Origin: Saprospiraceae bacterium
GTDB taxonomy: Bacteria > Bacteroidota > Bacteroidia > Chitinophagales > Saprospiraceae
Direction: 5' to 3'
DNA: 64,000 nucleotides
Assembly (NCBI GenBank): GCA_020630775.1
Contig: JAHDIN010000001.1
Span: 62,001 to 126,000 of the forward strand
Under the pieces are notes generated by a model. That model worked only from the letters and a program-made list of their open reading frames with translations. It had not been told where the DNA came from and did no database searches. The translations under genes and the position numbers were made by a program. Shown here piece by piece: positions 42,008 to 51,900 of the stretch (the first letter of the stretch is position 1; every line of letters begins with the position of its first letter).

Positions 42008-42670
42008 TCAAATATTGATCCTTTCTATAATATGTTCGGTGTCAATATTTAGAATCATCAAATAATTGCCTTGTTTGAGGGCACTTATGTCATATTTCAA
42101 TTCGTTCAGGCCAGCATTTATGGAGGCTACCTCAATAGATTGGATGATTTCACCTTTAGAATCATAAAAACCGCCATTTAAGTGTGTTTTTTTATTAGAT
42201 ATGAGTCTTAAGAAAACAAAATTCTGTGTAGAATCTACATACATATATTTATGAATTTCTGTTTTCTTGTTTTTTAAGTTATTTACCTCAATACTACTAT
42301 TAAGTTCTATTGCTTTTTCAGAATCCGATTTTGAGAAAAGTATTTTATAATTATAAATTCCCGTCTGAGTAAGATCGGTATCTGTAAACTTATATTCTTG
42401 CTTGTTCTCAATAGATAAGACATTGCCTATTTCAGTAAAATGGCTTTCAGTGAAGTGTTTACGTAAAATGTAAAAGTGATTTGGAAGGGTTTTTATCTTA
42501 GAATCAGTATTCCAATAAATAGAATTTGTGCCCGCTTGAGCATTGTATTTTATAGTTATTGATGTATCAAAAGATTCATTCGGAATAGCATTAGTTTGTC
42601 CAAAAGAGCAATTTATGCTCAATAAAAGCATTGAAATCAATTGTAATACTCCATGTCTGCCGCGCATCAT
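42008..42670 (-). CDS. Secreted protein with C-terminal T9SS-like domain
   Basis: Signal peptide; C-terminal GGFYDSKGEIIQSIEVASINAGLNELKYDISALKQGNYLMILN. Confidence 0.65.
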   Translation of the reverse strand: MMRGRHGVLQLISMLLLSINCSFGQTNAIPNESFDTSITIKYNAQAGTNSIYWNTDSKIKTLPNHFYILRKHFTESHFTEIGNVLSIENKQEYKFTDTDLTQTGIYNYKILFSKSDSEKAIELNSSIEVNNLKNKKTEIHKYMYVDSTQNFVFLRLISNKKTHLNGGFYDSKGEIIQSIEVASINAGLNELKYDISALKQGNYLMILNIDTEHIIERINI

Positions 42671-42808
42671 GTCTAGATCTTTCAGGTTAAAAACACATCT
42701 AAGTGCTTTTTAATTGGTTTTAACAATAATTTGTTAACCCAAAAGAATGCCACTTTTTACTGAAAAAAGTAATTCAGATGACAATGGATATTGTATAGCT
42801 TGTTTTAC

Positions 42809-44638
42809 TTAGTTTTTAATGATTTGATCTGTGTGAATTATATCATTTCCAACTTTAACGGAGAATAAATAAAGTCCAGTTTCTAGTGCATCTACATTGA
42901 AGGAAAACTTAATTAATCCAAGTTTTTTAGGTTGATCTTTGTAAAGTAATTCTACTAACTGGCCATTTACATTGAAGATTGCAATTTCAATTGGTTCGTA
43001 ATCAAATACTTCAAAGCTAAATTGCATCTTATTATAGGCCGGATTAGGAAATAATTTAGCGTCTAAACTTTCTTTAAGCGGCTCTTCAGTATTAGAAACT
43101 ACATTAGGTGAACTGATTTCATTAATAAATGTAAAACTTCGGTTAATAATTGATCCATAAGTACCACTGGTCCAAACTTTACCAGGCTCATTGTATTTCC
43201 TTTGTATACCAATATAGTCTCCCCATCTATCTGTTAATCCTCCAAAATTGCTAATGAAATCCATACCTTCTTTGATCTCTGTTCTTTCAGATAGTTCTCC
43301 GTTCCTGTAAAGAAATGCAGAAATGCCAGGATTGCGATCTAAAGCTGTGTGAGAGACAACAATTATAGATTCGTCTTCGCTTAAATCGTTTCCTGACCAG
43401 GCAATTCCCGGGTAACCATATTCAATATTAGAACCACCTATCAATTGACCAGAAATACTTGGATTAGAAGAAACATTACTGATAACCCCATGATAAGCGT
43501 CTGCAAAACCATTTATAGTATTTAGGCTATTTCCAACAAATTGAATTTGATCTTCAATTAGTATACCATCTAAAACTCTTGCATCATTAGTTTGCAATGC
43601 GCCAGTAGTTTGGTTTGCGTTTGGTGGCGCGCCGTAAGAAAAATCTGCACTAACATGTTGAATGTCTAAAGTTGCATTAGTCTGCTCGGTATCGATTGTC
43701 AATAAGAAAAAGGTATCGTTTTGAATGGCAAAATTTCTATTCGAAAGGAAATACATTTTTTCATTTAAATTTTCTCCAGCATATTTTATAGGACATAGAT
43801 TTCGGATAGCTTTACCTTCGAAATTTATATCAGACCAGTATCTAATAGTTAAAGCTTCGCCATTATAGCCGTTGTTTTTATCTATTTGATAGATAACAGA
43901 CTCTTCAAATCCATTTTGCCAAGACTCATTGTCTCTAAGAAGATTCATGGTTAGAAAAAACTCAGTATCAGTTACAGAAATCATTGGATAATCTGACCAA
44001 GTATTATCGCCTCTTGGGTTACCGTTTAATTCATAAATATTCCAATCACCATTGACATCGTTGGTTTGTGAAAATGCAAGAATAATAACAGTAGAGGTGC
44101 TGTTATTGCCTGCAAGACAAGTAAAAATAAATTTATCCATTTCAGGGTCATATATTACTCTAGGGTCAAATTTCGAAAGACCATCTGCAGCAGTACCTGT
44201 AAAAGAGTCTAATGTTCTATTTCTAATTACAGTGCCATCTATTTCTCTTAATGCTACATTGCTATTAGCCACTGCTATAATTTTACCTTCATTAGATATT
44301 GCAATATGATTGTCTTCTGGTAGAGATCCATCATTAACATTTCCTGCAAATCCATTTAATAATATAGGACCATCAACTGACCTTGATTCTAGTTCAGGAA
44401 TCAGATCATATTTTTTTGGATATAATTTCTTTATCGTCTGTTTAACCTTTTCTAATTCCGTACTTGTTTGTTTTGGTCCTTCTATATATTGAATATTTGG
44501 AATAAAATCTGGTGAGTTGGCTCCGATATTCACTACTTCTCTAAGAGGTACTTTTTCAATAAAATTTGAAGAGTATTCAACTTGAGAAACAAGCATATAA
44601 GGCGAAAGGAATAAAATTGTAAGAACGATAATTCTCAT
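42809..44638 (-). CDS. T9SS type A sorting domain-containing secreted protein
   Basis: Signal peptide; C-terminal LFPNPAYNKMQFSFEVFDYEPIEIAIFNVNGQLVELL...LETGLYLFSVKVG. Confidence 0.88.
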   Translation of the reverse strand: MRIIVLTILFLSPYMLVSQVEYSSNFIEKVPLREVVNIGANSPDFIPNIQYIEGPKQTSTELEKVKQTIKKLYPKKYDLIPELESRSVDGPILLNGFAGNVNDGSLPEDNHIAISNEGKIIAVANSNVALREIDGTVIRNRTLDSFTGTAADGLSKFDPRVIYDPEMDKFIFTCLAGNNSTSTVIILAFSQTNDVNGDWNIYELNGNPRGDNTWSDYPMISVTDTEFFLTMNLLRDNESWQNGFEESVIYQIDKNNGYNGEALTIRYWSDINFEGKAIRNLCPIKYAGENLNEKMYFLSNRNFAIQNDTFFLLTIDTEQTNATLDIQHVSADFSYGAPPNANQTTGALQTNDARVLDGILIEDQIQFVGNSLNTINGFADAYHGVISNVSSNPSISGQLIGGSNIEYGYPGIAWSGNDLSEDESIIVVSHTALDRNPGISAFLYRNGELSERTEIKEGMDFISNFGGLTDRWGDYIGIQRKYNEPGKVWTSGTYGSIINRSFTFINEISSPNVVSNTEEPLKESLDAKLFPNPAYNKMQFSFEVFDYEPIEIAIFNVNGQLVELLYKDQPKKLGLIKFSFNVDALETGLYLFSVKVGNDIIHTDQIIKN

Positions 44639-44696
44639 GTGGGTGTAGTTTATTCCAAGATATACAGCTTTTTGATAAGTACAATAAAAAAAGTCT

Positions 44697-45314
44697 TTAT
44701 TGTAATTGGAATATCATATAACAACCAAATCCTATTAAAATTATACCTGAAAAATTGAATAAATAATTTAAAATTCTAATAGTCAGTTTTTTCCTTAGCA
44801 GACTTGATAAAAATACCTTTATAAGATCGGACGAGACGATAATAAATAAAATAGTTCCAAGTAAAAGAGCAGACTCTGAATGGCTTATTTGTCTACCAAT
44901 GATATAAGTCGAAATAATAAAAATCCAAAATACGAAAGTGAATGGGTTAACTGTATTTACGGTAAAGCCCTTGATAAAAAAACCTATATAATTTCGAACT
45001 GTATATTTGCTTTGATCAAAGTTTATTTCAGGTTTTCTAAATATCAAATAAATACCAAATAGGATTAGGAAAATAGCTCCCGACAAACCCATCCAAAAAA
45101 CAAATGAAGGAGATTCTATGGTTTCTTTTATCTTACTTATAAAGAAGTAAAAGAATCCAACAAACAAAATATCACTAACCCAAATGCCTGCCCCTACCAA
45201 TATACCTGCCAACGTACCTTTTTGAATTGAAGTCTCGGTTAAGGCTATAAATATAGGCCCTAGCGAAAATGCTAGACTTAAACCTAATACTAAACCTTCA
45301 AGTATAAATGACAT
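44697..45314 (-). CDS. LysE family translocator
   Basis: GLVLGLSLAFSLGPIFIALTETSIQKGTLAGILVGAGIWVSDILF; VNPFTFVFWI. Confidence 0.88.
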   Translation of the reverse strand: MSFILEGLVLGLSLAFSLGPIFIALTETSIQKGTLAGILVGAGIWVSDILFVGFFYFFISKIKETIESPSFVFWMGLSGAIFLILFGIYLIFRKPEINFDQSKYTVRNYIGFFIKGFTVNTVNPFTFVFWIFIISTYIIGRQISHSESALLLGTILFIIVSSDLIKVFLSSLLRKKLTIRILNYLFNFSGIILIGFGCYMIFQLQ

Positions 45315-45317
45315 TTG

Positions 45318-45725
45318 CTAAGTTATTACAGTTGCAATTAGTTTTCTTGAACCTCCATTGTTTCTAAATTCACAAAGATAAATGCCTTGCCAAGTACCTA
45401 AGGCTAATTGTCTATCTATTATCGGGATCTCGACAGATTGGCCAATAAATGCTGCTTTTATGTGAGCAGGCATGTCATCTGGACCTTCTAAGGTGTGCTT
45501 TAGAAAAGGAAGATTTTCTGGGATTATGTGATTTATAATATTTTCAAAATCCTCTCTTACATCAGGATCGGCATTTTCATTTATGGTAAGTGCAGCCGAA
45601 GTATGTTTGATAAATACTTTCAAGTAACCTATCTCAGGTAAGTTAATTATGTTTTGAAGAATTTCCTTTGTAATTAAGTGATAACCTCTTGGTTTGGGTG
45701 AGAGTTGGATTTCGTAGTGTTTGAT
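45318..45725 (-). CDS. YjbQ family (secondary thiamine-phosphate synthase-like) protein; probable AUC start
   Basis: HTSAALTINENADPDVREDFENIINHIIPENLPFLKHTLEGPDDMPAHIKAAFIGQSVEIPI. Listed start TTG 45623 cuts off conserved in-frame upstream sequence (I)KHYEIQLSPKPRGYHLITKEILQNIINLPEIGYLK. Confidence 0.85.
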   Translation of the reverse strand: MKHYEIQLSPKPRGYHLITKEILQNIINLPEIGYLKVFIKHTSAALTINENADPDVREDFENIINHIIPENLPFLKHTLEGPDDMPAHIKAAFIGQSVEIPIIDRQLALGTWQGIYLCEFRNNGGSRKLIATVIT

Positions 45726-45729
45726 GTGC

Positions 45730-46560
45730 TTACTTCTTTTTGATTTTTGAAATGGGTGGACATTCTAGTTGTCCGAAGTATTTCATAATCCCAATATTAA
45801 GAAAATAAACTACATCATTACTTTTTCCATTTCCTCTTTGCATATTCGGAACGGCGAAATCAGGATCTGGGGATCTATTGGATAAGCGCACAGCTTCTTG
45901 ACCTCTCTGGATTTCTAAGCTTGCAAATTCTGGATATCTTAGACTAACATCATCTATATAATCACTAGCAATATTTCGACCACTCAATTGTACATTAAAA
46001 CTCCAATCTCTATTGATATCCCACTTGAAGCCAATGCCGAAAACAAAAGCCGCCGATACTAAACCATATTCATTGCCTATAAATTGACCTTCAGTCCCTA
46101 AGTCTCTTAAGTCGTAAGTAACGCCATCGAGTTCAGACTTAGGATTGAACTTCATAAATGAAATACCACCAAAGAGATATGGCGTGTAATATTCTTCACT
46201 GGAACCGTGGAAGTATGGAAAAAAATTGAATTCTAAAACTGTGCTTAGATCAAATATTTGACTGAAGAAATCCAAATTTCTTTGCCTTTCGAAGTTGTTA
46301 TTAGAGTTGGCATCAGATGCACTAATCCTTCCATAATCTAAAGCTATAGCTAGGGAAAGTCGTTCATTAAAGTTTCTTCTGCCCTTAATGCCAAATGCAA
46401 AGCCAGGATCAGATAACCTGTAACTTGTATTTAAGTCACCGAAATAATGACTAATACCTAAATGTCCTCCGAGTTCATAGCCTTTTTGGGCATTACCTTC
46501 ATTTAAGCCAATAAAGCTGAGAAATAGAAAAACAATGATAAATTTTGAGCATTTTCCCAT
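45730..46560 (-). CDS. DUF6089/PorG-like outer membrane beta-barrel protein
   Basis: GYELGGHLGISHYFGDLNTSYRLSDPGFAFGIKGRRNFNERLSLAIALDYGRISASDA. Confidence 0.8.
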   Translation of the reverse strand: MGKCSKFIIVFLFLSFIGLNEGNAQKGYELGGHLGISHYFGDLNTSYRLSDPGFAFGIKGRRNFNERLSLAIALDYGRISASDANSNNNFERQRNLDFFSQIFDLSTVLEFNFFPYFHGSSEEYYTPYLFGGISFMKFNPKSELDGVTYDLRDLGTEGQFIGNEYGLVSAAFVFGIGFKWDINRDWSFNVQLSGRNIASDYIDDVSLRYPEFASLEIQRGQEAVRLSNRSPDPDFAVPNMQRGNGKSNDVVYFLNIGIMKYFGQLECPPISKIKKK

Positions 46561-46595
46561 GGAATACTTAAACGTTTTTCAGATGGATCTTGGTA

Positions 46596-48416
46596 TTAGT
46601 TCAATTTGTATCGAGACCTAAACAACAAAGTTAATATAGTGTAGGTAATCAAAGCAATAAAGCTATACCCTAAATCTATAAAACGTACTTTCTTTTCTGA
46701 TTTTGGAATATTTAAGGTTGAGGCGTAGATAGAGGTGCCAAGTTGAACATCTGACATCTCAACATGAATTTTTTCAATCTTATCTTGATCTATATGATGT
46801 TGACTTGAACGACTCCATTTAACTTTATCATGAGTAGAATCTGTGCCATCAAATGTGAATTCAAATATCTTGTCGTTGGGTAGATAATTATTTGTGTGGC
46901 ATTTTAATGCTTTATTATTTTCCAAAAAGCAATAAAGCCTCTGATTCGATTTAAAAAATTTTGATGGATTAAATTGAAAACTCCTATGATCTGAATTAAT
47001 CCAGTACTTGCCTAATAATTTATAAAATTGTCCATTGTCAAGGTTGTCTCCTAAGTACAAGTACTCAAGAGGTATATCAAGATGCCTATTTAAAATTTGC
47101 TGTAGATTATATTTTAGGATATAGTTGGCAGTTAGTACAAAGAGGTTATCCTCGTTGATCAGAATGTCGAATACTTGAGAGTTGTTAGATAGTAGTTGAC
47201 TAGTTGATTCGGAAATTAAGTCAAAAGCATAAACTTTGTGATTTGATATGAATATTATTAGGTCTCCAGCCTTATTTATGTTGTGAGAGTAAGAGATATT
47301 TATAGTTTTTAATTTCTTAAGGTTTTGGTTTGACCATTTATAAATTCCGGATTTAGAAATAGCAAAAGCGTCTTTGTTGTATTGAAAAACTTTATAAAAA
47401 GGCTCGGCTGAATGAGATATCCTGGTATTCTTAAAGTAAAGCCCTTTAGAGCTAGCTGTTAATTCATTTGACTTATCAAAAACTTGACCTATAAGACTAG
47501 AGGACTTATTTGTTACTTTTCCTGAATCTTTATCTACAAACCAATTTTCATTTTTGAAGGAAAGAATAACTTGATTAGTGTCAGATAAAGCCACATGCTT
47601 GGGATTGCCCTGAGTTGTCTGCTTCCATTCGTTATTTTGAAATTTTAGGAGCTGATTTTTATGGCGCTTGAAAAGTGATTGGTTGATCTCAAATAACTGG
47701 CTAGCTGAAGTGTCGAAAGAGTAGAAGTATTTAATTGAAAAATTTCCATAGAATTTGAGTTTCTTATTAGTAGCTATCCATACCCCTTCATTATGGTCAA
47801 CTATAAAATCAAATAAAATCTCTTCTGAGCGGAGCAATTCTTGAGTATTGTGACTGTTGATTTTTAATAGCTGATGATCTGTTATGATGTAAATGTCTTG
47901 ATGATTGATTTGAATGACTTTTCTAATAGCTGCTCCTTTTTTTAGAAATTTTGCAAGAGATATTCTTTTCAGGAGTTTTTCTTTTTCGAAAACGAATATT
48001 TCGTTGCTCCCACCTACAATCAAGGTGTTATCGAAGGAACAGATAGTTTTTGGACTAAATCCTGATAAAATTTGAGTTTCTGAGTCAACTAATTTTGAAT
48101 TAATAATCCCATTTGATTGATGGAAGGCTAATTTTTTTTCATCAAAATCAACATAACTCCATGGGTTATTAGGGCAGTTTAAGTTGAATCTACAGTCTGC
48201 AACCGTTATTTGTCGACTCTTAATAACTTGAAATCTGTTGTCTGATAGTATATATTTTTTGGAAGGCGAGATTAAGAAAATGAATCCATTTTGTTCTAAG
48301 ATTTTAAAGCTATGAACACTATCAGGTAATGGTATTTCAAAAAGCGCTTTTGAATAGATTTTTAAAGAAAAAATCAAAAAAATTATAAGGGATATATATT
48401 TTAATCTTTGATTCAA
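46596..48416 (-). CDS. Periplasmic beta-propeller-like protein with C-terminal TM; no cytoplasmic signalling domain
   Basis: Signal peptide; repeats such as SNEIFVFEKEKLLKRISL, DIYIITDHQLLKINSHN; C-terminal FIALITYTILTLLFRSRYKLN. Confidence 0.65.
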   Translation of the reverse strand: MNQRLKYISLIIFLIFSLKIYSKALFEIPLPDSVHSFKILEQNGFIFLISPSKKYILSDNRFQVIKSRQITVADCRFNLNCPNNPWSYVDFDEKKLAFHQSNGIINSKLVDSETQILSGFSPKTICSFDNTLIVGGSNEIFVFEKEKLLKRISLAKFLKKGAAIRKVIQINHQDIYIITDHQLLKINSHNTQELLRSEEILFDFIVDHNEGVWIATNKKLKFYGNFSIKYFYSFDTSASQLFEINQSLFKRHKNQLLKFQNNEWKQTTQGNPKHVALSDTNQVILSFKNENWFVDKDSGKVTNKSSSLIGQVFDKSNELTASSKGLYFKNTRISHSAEPFYKVFQYNKDAFAISKSGIYKWSNQNLKKLKTINISYSHNINKAGDLIIFISNHKVYAFDLISESTSQLLSNNSQVFDILINEDNLFVLTANYILKYNLQQILNRHLDIPLEYLYLGDNLDNGQFYKLLGKYWINSDHRSFQFNPSKFFKSNQRLYCFLENNKALKCHTNNYLPNDKIFEFTFDGTDSTHDKVKWSRSSQHHIDQDKIEKIHVEMSDVQLGTSIYASTLNIPKSEKKVRFIDLGYSFIALITYTILTLLFRSRYKLN

Positions 48417-48570
48417 ACTATTAATATGAAAAATATAATCATTTGATAATCAGGTGTATATAAATTATAACTCCCATAATTTACGGTATTATTCATATAT
48501 GGAATAATTATATATGAATTAATCTTATTTTTCTTCTTCATGACTGCGTTTAATTTTTTCTAAAAACTAT

Positions 48571-48598
48571 TTGGATACAACATATTTTACTACCTTTA
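48571..48598 (+). promoter_or_regulatory. Bacteroidota-type promoter upstream of the giant secreted protein operon
   Basis: TTG-N17-TACCTTTA, close to TTTG/TAnnTTTG. Confidence 0.55.
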
Positions 48599-48604
48599 CT
48601 GCCT

Positions 48605-48621
48605 GAGAACGTAGTGTTCTC
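48605..48621 (+). promoter_or_regulatory. Perfect inverted repeat GAGAAC-GTAGT-GTTCTC at the predicted transcript 5' end
   Basis: 6-bp perfect arms, 5-nt loop, ~7 nt after the -7 element. Confidence 0.7.
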
Positions 48622-48654
48622 GATAATAAACTCAAACTCAAACTCAATCAAAAA

Positions 48655-48936
48655 ATGAATCTCTATACAAAAGAGAGTAGTAATACTCTGTTTTTCAGAA
48701 GATTATGTGTGTGCTTGTTACTTTGTCTCGCCCTTGTTTTCTTGGGAGGACCATTGACAGCACAAACAGCTCTGATCTCCTCAGAGGCTCATGCAGGATT
48801 AAGTTCTGAGTTTCAGCAACAAGATTTAAATATTGAAGTCATTCAAATCATCGCAAAGACGAAAAATGATGATCTGAGTGGCTTTTGTGCTTTTAAGCTT
48901 AGCACAGTATTTAAGCTTGAGGAATTTAGTAAATGA
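48655..48936 (+). CDS. Small signal-peptide-containing ORF upstream of and overlapping the giant gene
   Basis: FFRRLCVCLLLCLALVFLGGPLTAQ signal peptide; stop overlaps next start (ATGA). Confidence 0.55.
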   Translation: MNLYTKESSNTLFFRRLCVCLLLCLALVFLGGPLTAQTALISSEAHAGLSSEFQQQDLNIEVIQIIAKTKNDDLSGFCAFKLSTVFKLEEFSK

Positions 48937-48956
48937 TAATTTTCAAACTCAATCTC

Positions 48957-51900
48957 ATGGTTTACCTAAAGAAGGTATTTTACGTATTAGCGTTAATAGG
49001 GATGACATTTGCTTTGAACGGGCAATGTGTTCTAATTGACCAAAGTTGTAATTCTAATGGGCCTTTAGGTCCGAATATACTCCCGAATGGAAGTTTTGAA
49101 GACAATGCACTAGGTGGCAGATTTGGTGGCTTTAACCCCAATGATGCTGGTTGGAATTTTTTCGGTGCAGGATTTGGTAACATTTTCGTAGAGAATGGAG
49201 CGAATCCATTTTCTCCATGTGGAGCCTTTCAACCACAGCCTCAGAACGGGAGCAATATGGTAAAGATTTTTGGGCAGTTTACGGGCGGATTCAACGCATC
49301 GGGAGCTTTTTCAAATCCAGTTCCAGTAACACCAGGCAGGACTTATGTAGCTGGTATTTATATGCAATCCCCAAGTGCGGCTACATGTCCAATAGATCAT
49401 ATTGGTAATGGTAGCAATTTTGCAGAAGTACACTTAGAGTGGTACAATGCAGATGGAGACTGTTCATTCACGACATCGCAACAATTCAGAGGCAGCTGGG
49501 CTAATGGAGGTTGGTACGATTTCAGTACTATCTCAGTAGCGCCAGACGATGCTGTATCATGTCAAGTAAGCTACTTCTTTTTCCAGGAGCCTGGATTTGA
49601 TGGAGGAGCTATTTATTATGATAATGCTTATTTACAAGAGCGTTTAGACGGTACAGGAGCTGTAGCGCCATCATTAGCATGTAATGACGCTGTTAATATA
49701 ACAGTAGGATCAGCATGTGAGGCAGCAGTAACGCCGGATTTCTTTTTAGAGAACTATGATGATTTTACAAACGCAGACTTAACCTTAGAAGTATCATTTA
49801 CAGATCATGCTGGCAATGTGTACAATTTGGATGATTTAAGTGGAGCGATAAGCAGCTCATTAACATATACAGTAACAGAGATATGCAGTGGCAACTCATG
49901 TTGGGGTAATGTAACATTTGAAGACAAGACAGAGCCAACAGTAGACTGTGAGTTTTGTCCAGTAGGCGGTATGGGAGATGTCGACGGAGATGGTGTTATT
50001 GATTACGCACCAGAGTGTCAATTAATGTGTTATGAGTTACCATTATTTGAAGAAGGTTACTGGGATAGACTAAGAGATAACTTAATACCAGAAGCAACGG
50101 ATGATTTTGCGGATGACCACACATCAGATAACTGTGAAGAATACAATGAATTCGATATCAGCTACTATGATGTATATGCGAAGAATGGTTGCGATGGCGA
50201 TATCTTACAAAGAACATTCACATTAACGTATACGAAGCCAGATGGTACAATAGGCTATGCAAGTTGTACAAGAGAGTACTTCTTTACACCATTAGATTTA
50301 AGCAGAGTAATAGAAGCACCATTTGTAGAGTTTGGTTCATTATGCATACCTACACCAGTAGAGGACACATTATTACTACCAAAGAAGGTAGTAGAGATTC
50401 CTACATGTAATGTAGATATCAGTCCAGAAGGTATACAAGCGTTTTTTGATATTTCAGGGACAGAAGACCAAGATACAGATGATGATGGTGACGATCCACC
50501 ATTAGATGTAGACTGTGTAGTAGAGAATAACGAAGGGACATGGTTTGCATACCCACACTTTTATATAGAAGGAAGAAACCCAACAGGCCCTCATGCACAA
50601 GCAGTGACATCAGAGATCTGCAACATGATTGTTGGTTATACAGACTTAGAAACAGAAGCATGTGCACCTGGTTGTATGGGTAATATGAAAGTTGTAAGAA
50701 CATGGACAATATTAGATTGGTGTGCTGGAGACTTCATTACATATGATCAAGTGATCAAGTTGGTAGATGATATAGCACCAGACTTAAGCATTAATGATGT
50801 ATTCATGAGTGTAGACCCATGGAAATGTTCAGTAGACGTACCTGTTCCAACTCCAGAACACTTATCAGATAATTGTGATGATAACCTAACAGTAGAGGTA
50901 GTTGGAATCGAAGGCGGATTAAATGTAGTAGGCGGTGTCATCAGAGATGTACCAGTAGGTACAACAACGGTTACGGTACAAACTGCCGATTGCTGTGGTA
51001 ATGTCACAAAAGCAACATTTACAATAACAGTAGAAGATTTAACACCACCAGTACCAGTAGTTAAGCAAAACGTAGTAACGACGTTAACAAACTTAGGTAA
51101 CCCAGTAGATGGAGATGCGAATGGCATAGGAAAAATCTTTGCTACAGATATCGATAACGGAAGTTATGATGGCTGTACAAATGTGACAATAGAAATCAGA
51201 AGACCAAGTGATGATTACTGTGAGGCACAAGATACGTTATGGGGCGATCACGTAGTATTCTGTTGTGCGGACTTAGGAGAGAAAGAAGTAATGTTCAGAG
51301 TAACCGATGTAGCGGGTAATGAAAATATCAGTTGGGCTACAGTACTAGTAGAAAGTAAAGTAGGGACATCAGTATTCTGTCCTGAGAGCATGGTCGTGAC
51401 ATGCGATATGGATTTATTCAATTTTGACATGACAGGCTTTGTAGATGTATACGGACCATGTGGCAGAATAGATATAGATATCGATACACAAGATGTAAGA
51501 GATAGAACAGAGCCAAGAGATAAGCCAGCGACGACACCACCATTATATGATGTTGACGGAGATGGACTACCTGACTTGGTACCTGAGTTCAATACAAGTT
51601 GTGGATTTGGAGCTATCAGAAGACAGTTCAGATCAGATGGAGCGACAATATGCGAGCAGTGGTTTGTTGTAGAACCGATAGACGCCTTTGATGCATCGAC
51701 GATAAGATTCCCTGGTGATGTAGAAGTAGATTGTGACGATTACGACACAGGCGAGCCAACGTGGGAAGCACCAGTATGTAACTTAGTAGGCATGGCTATG
51801 GAGAGTGACACGTTCTTATTCGAGGATGGTGCTTGCTTCAAGATATTAAACCACTGGAGTGTGATTGACTGGTGTGTATTCAACCCAGATGATCCATTTG

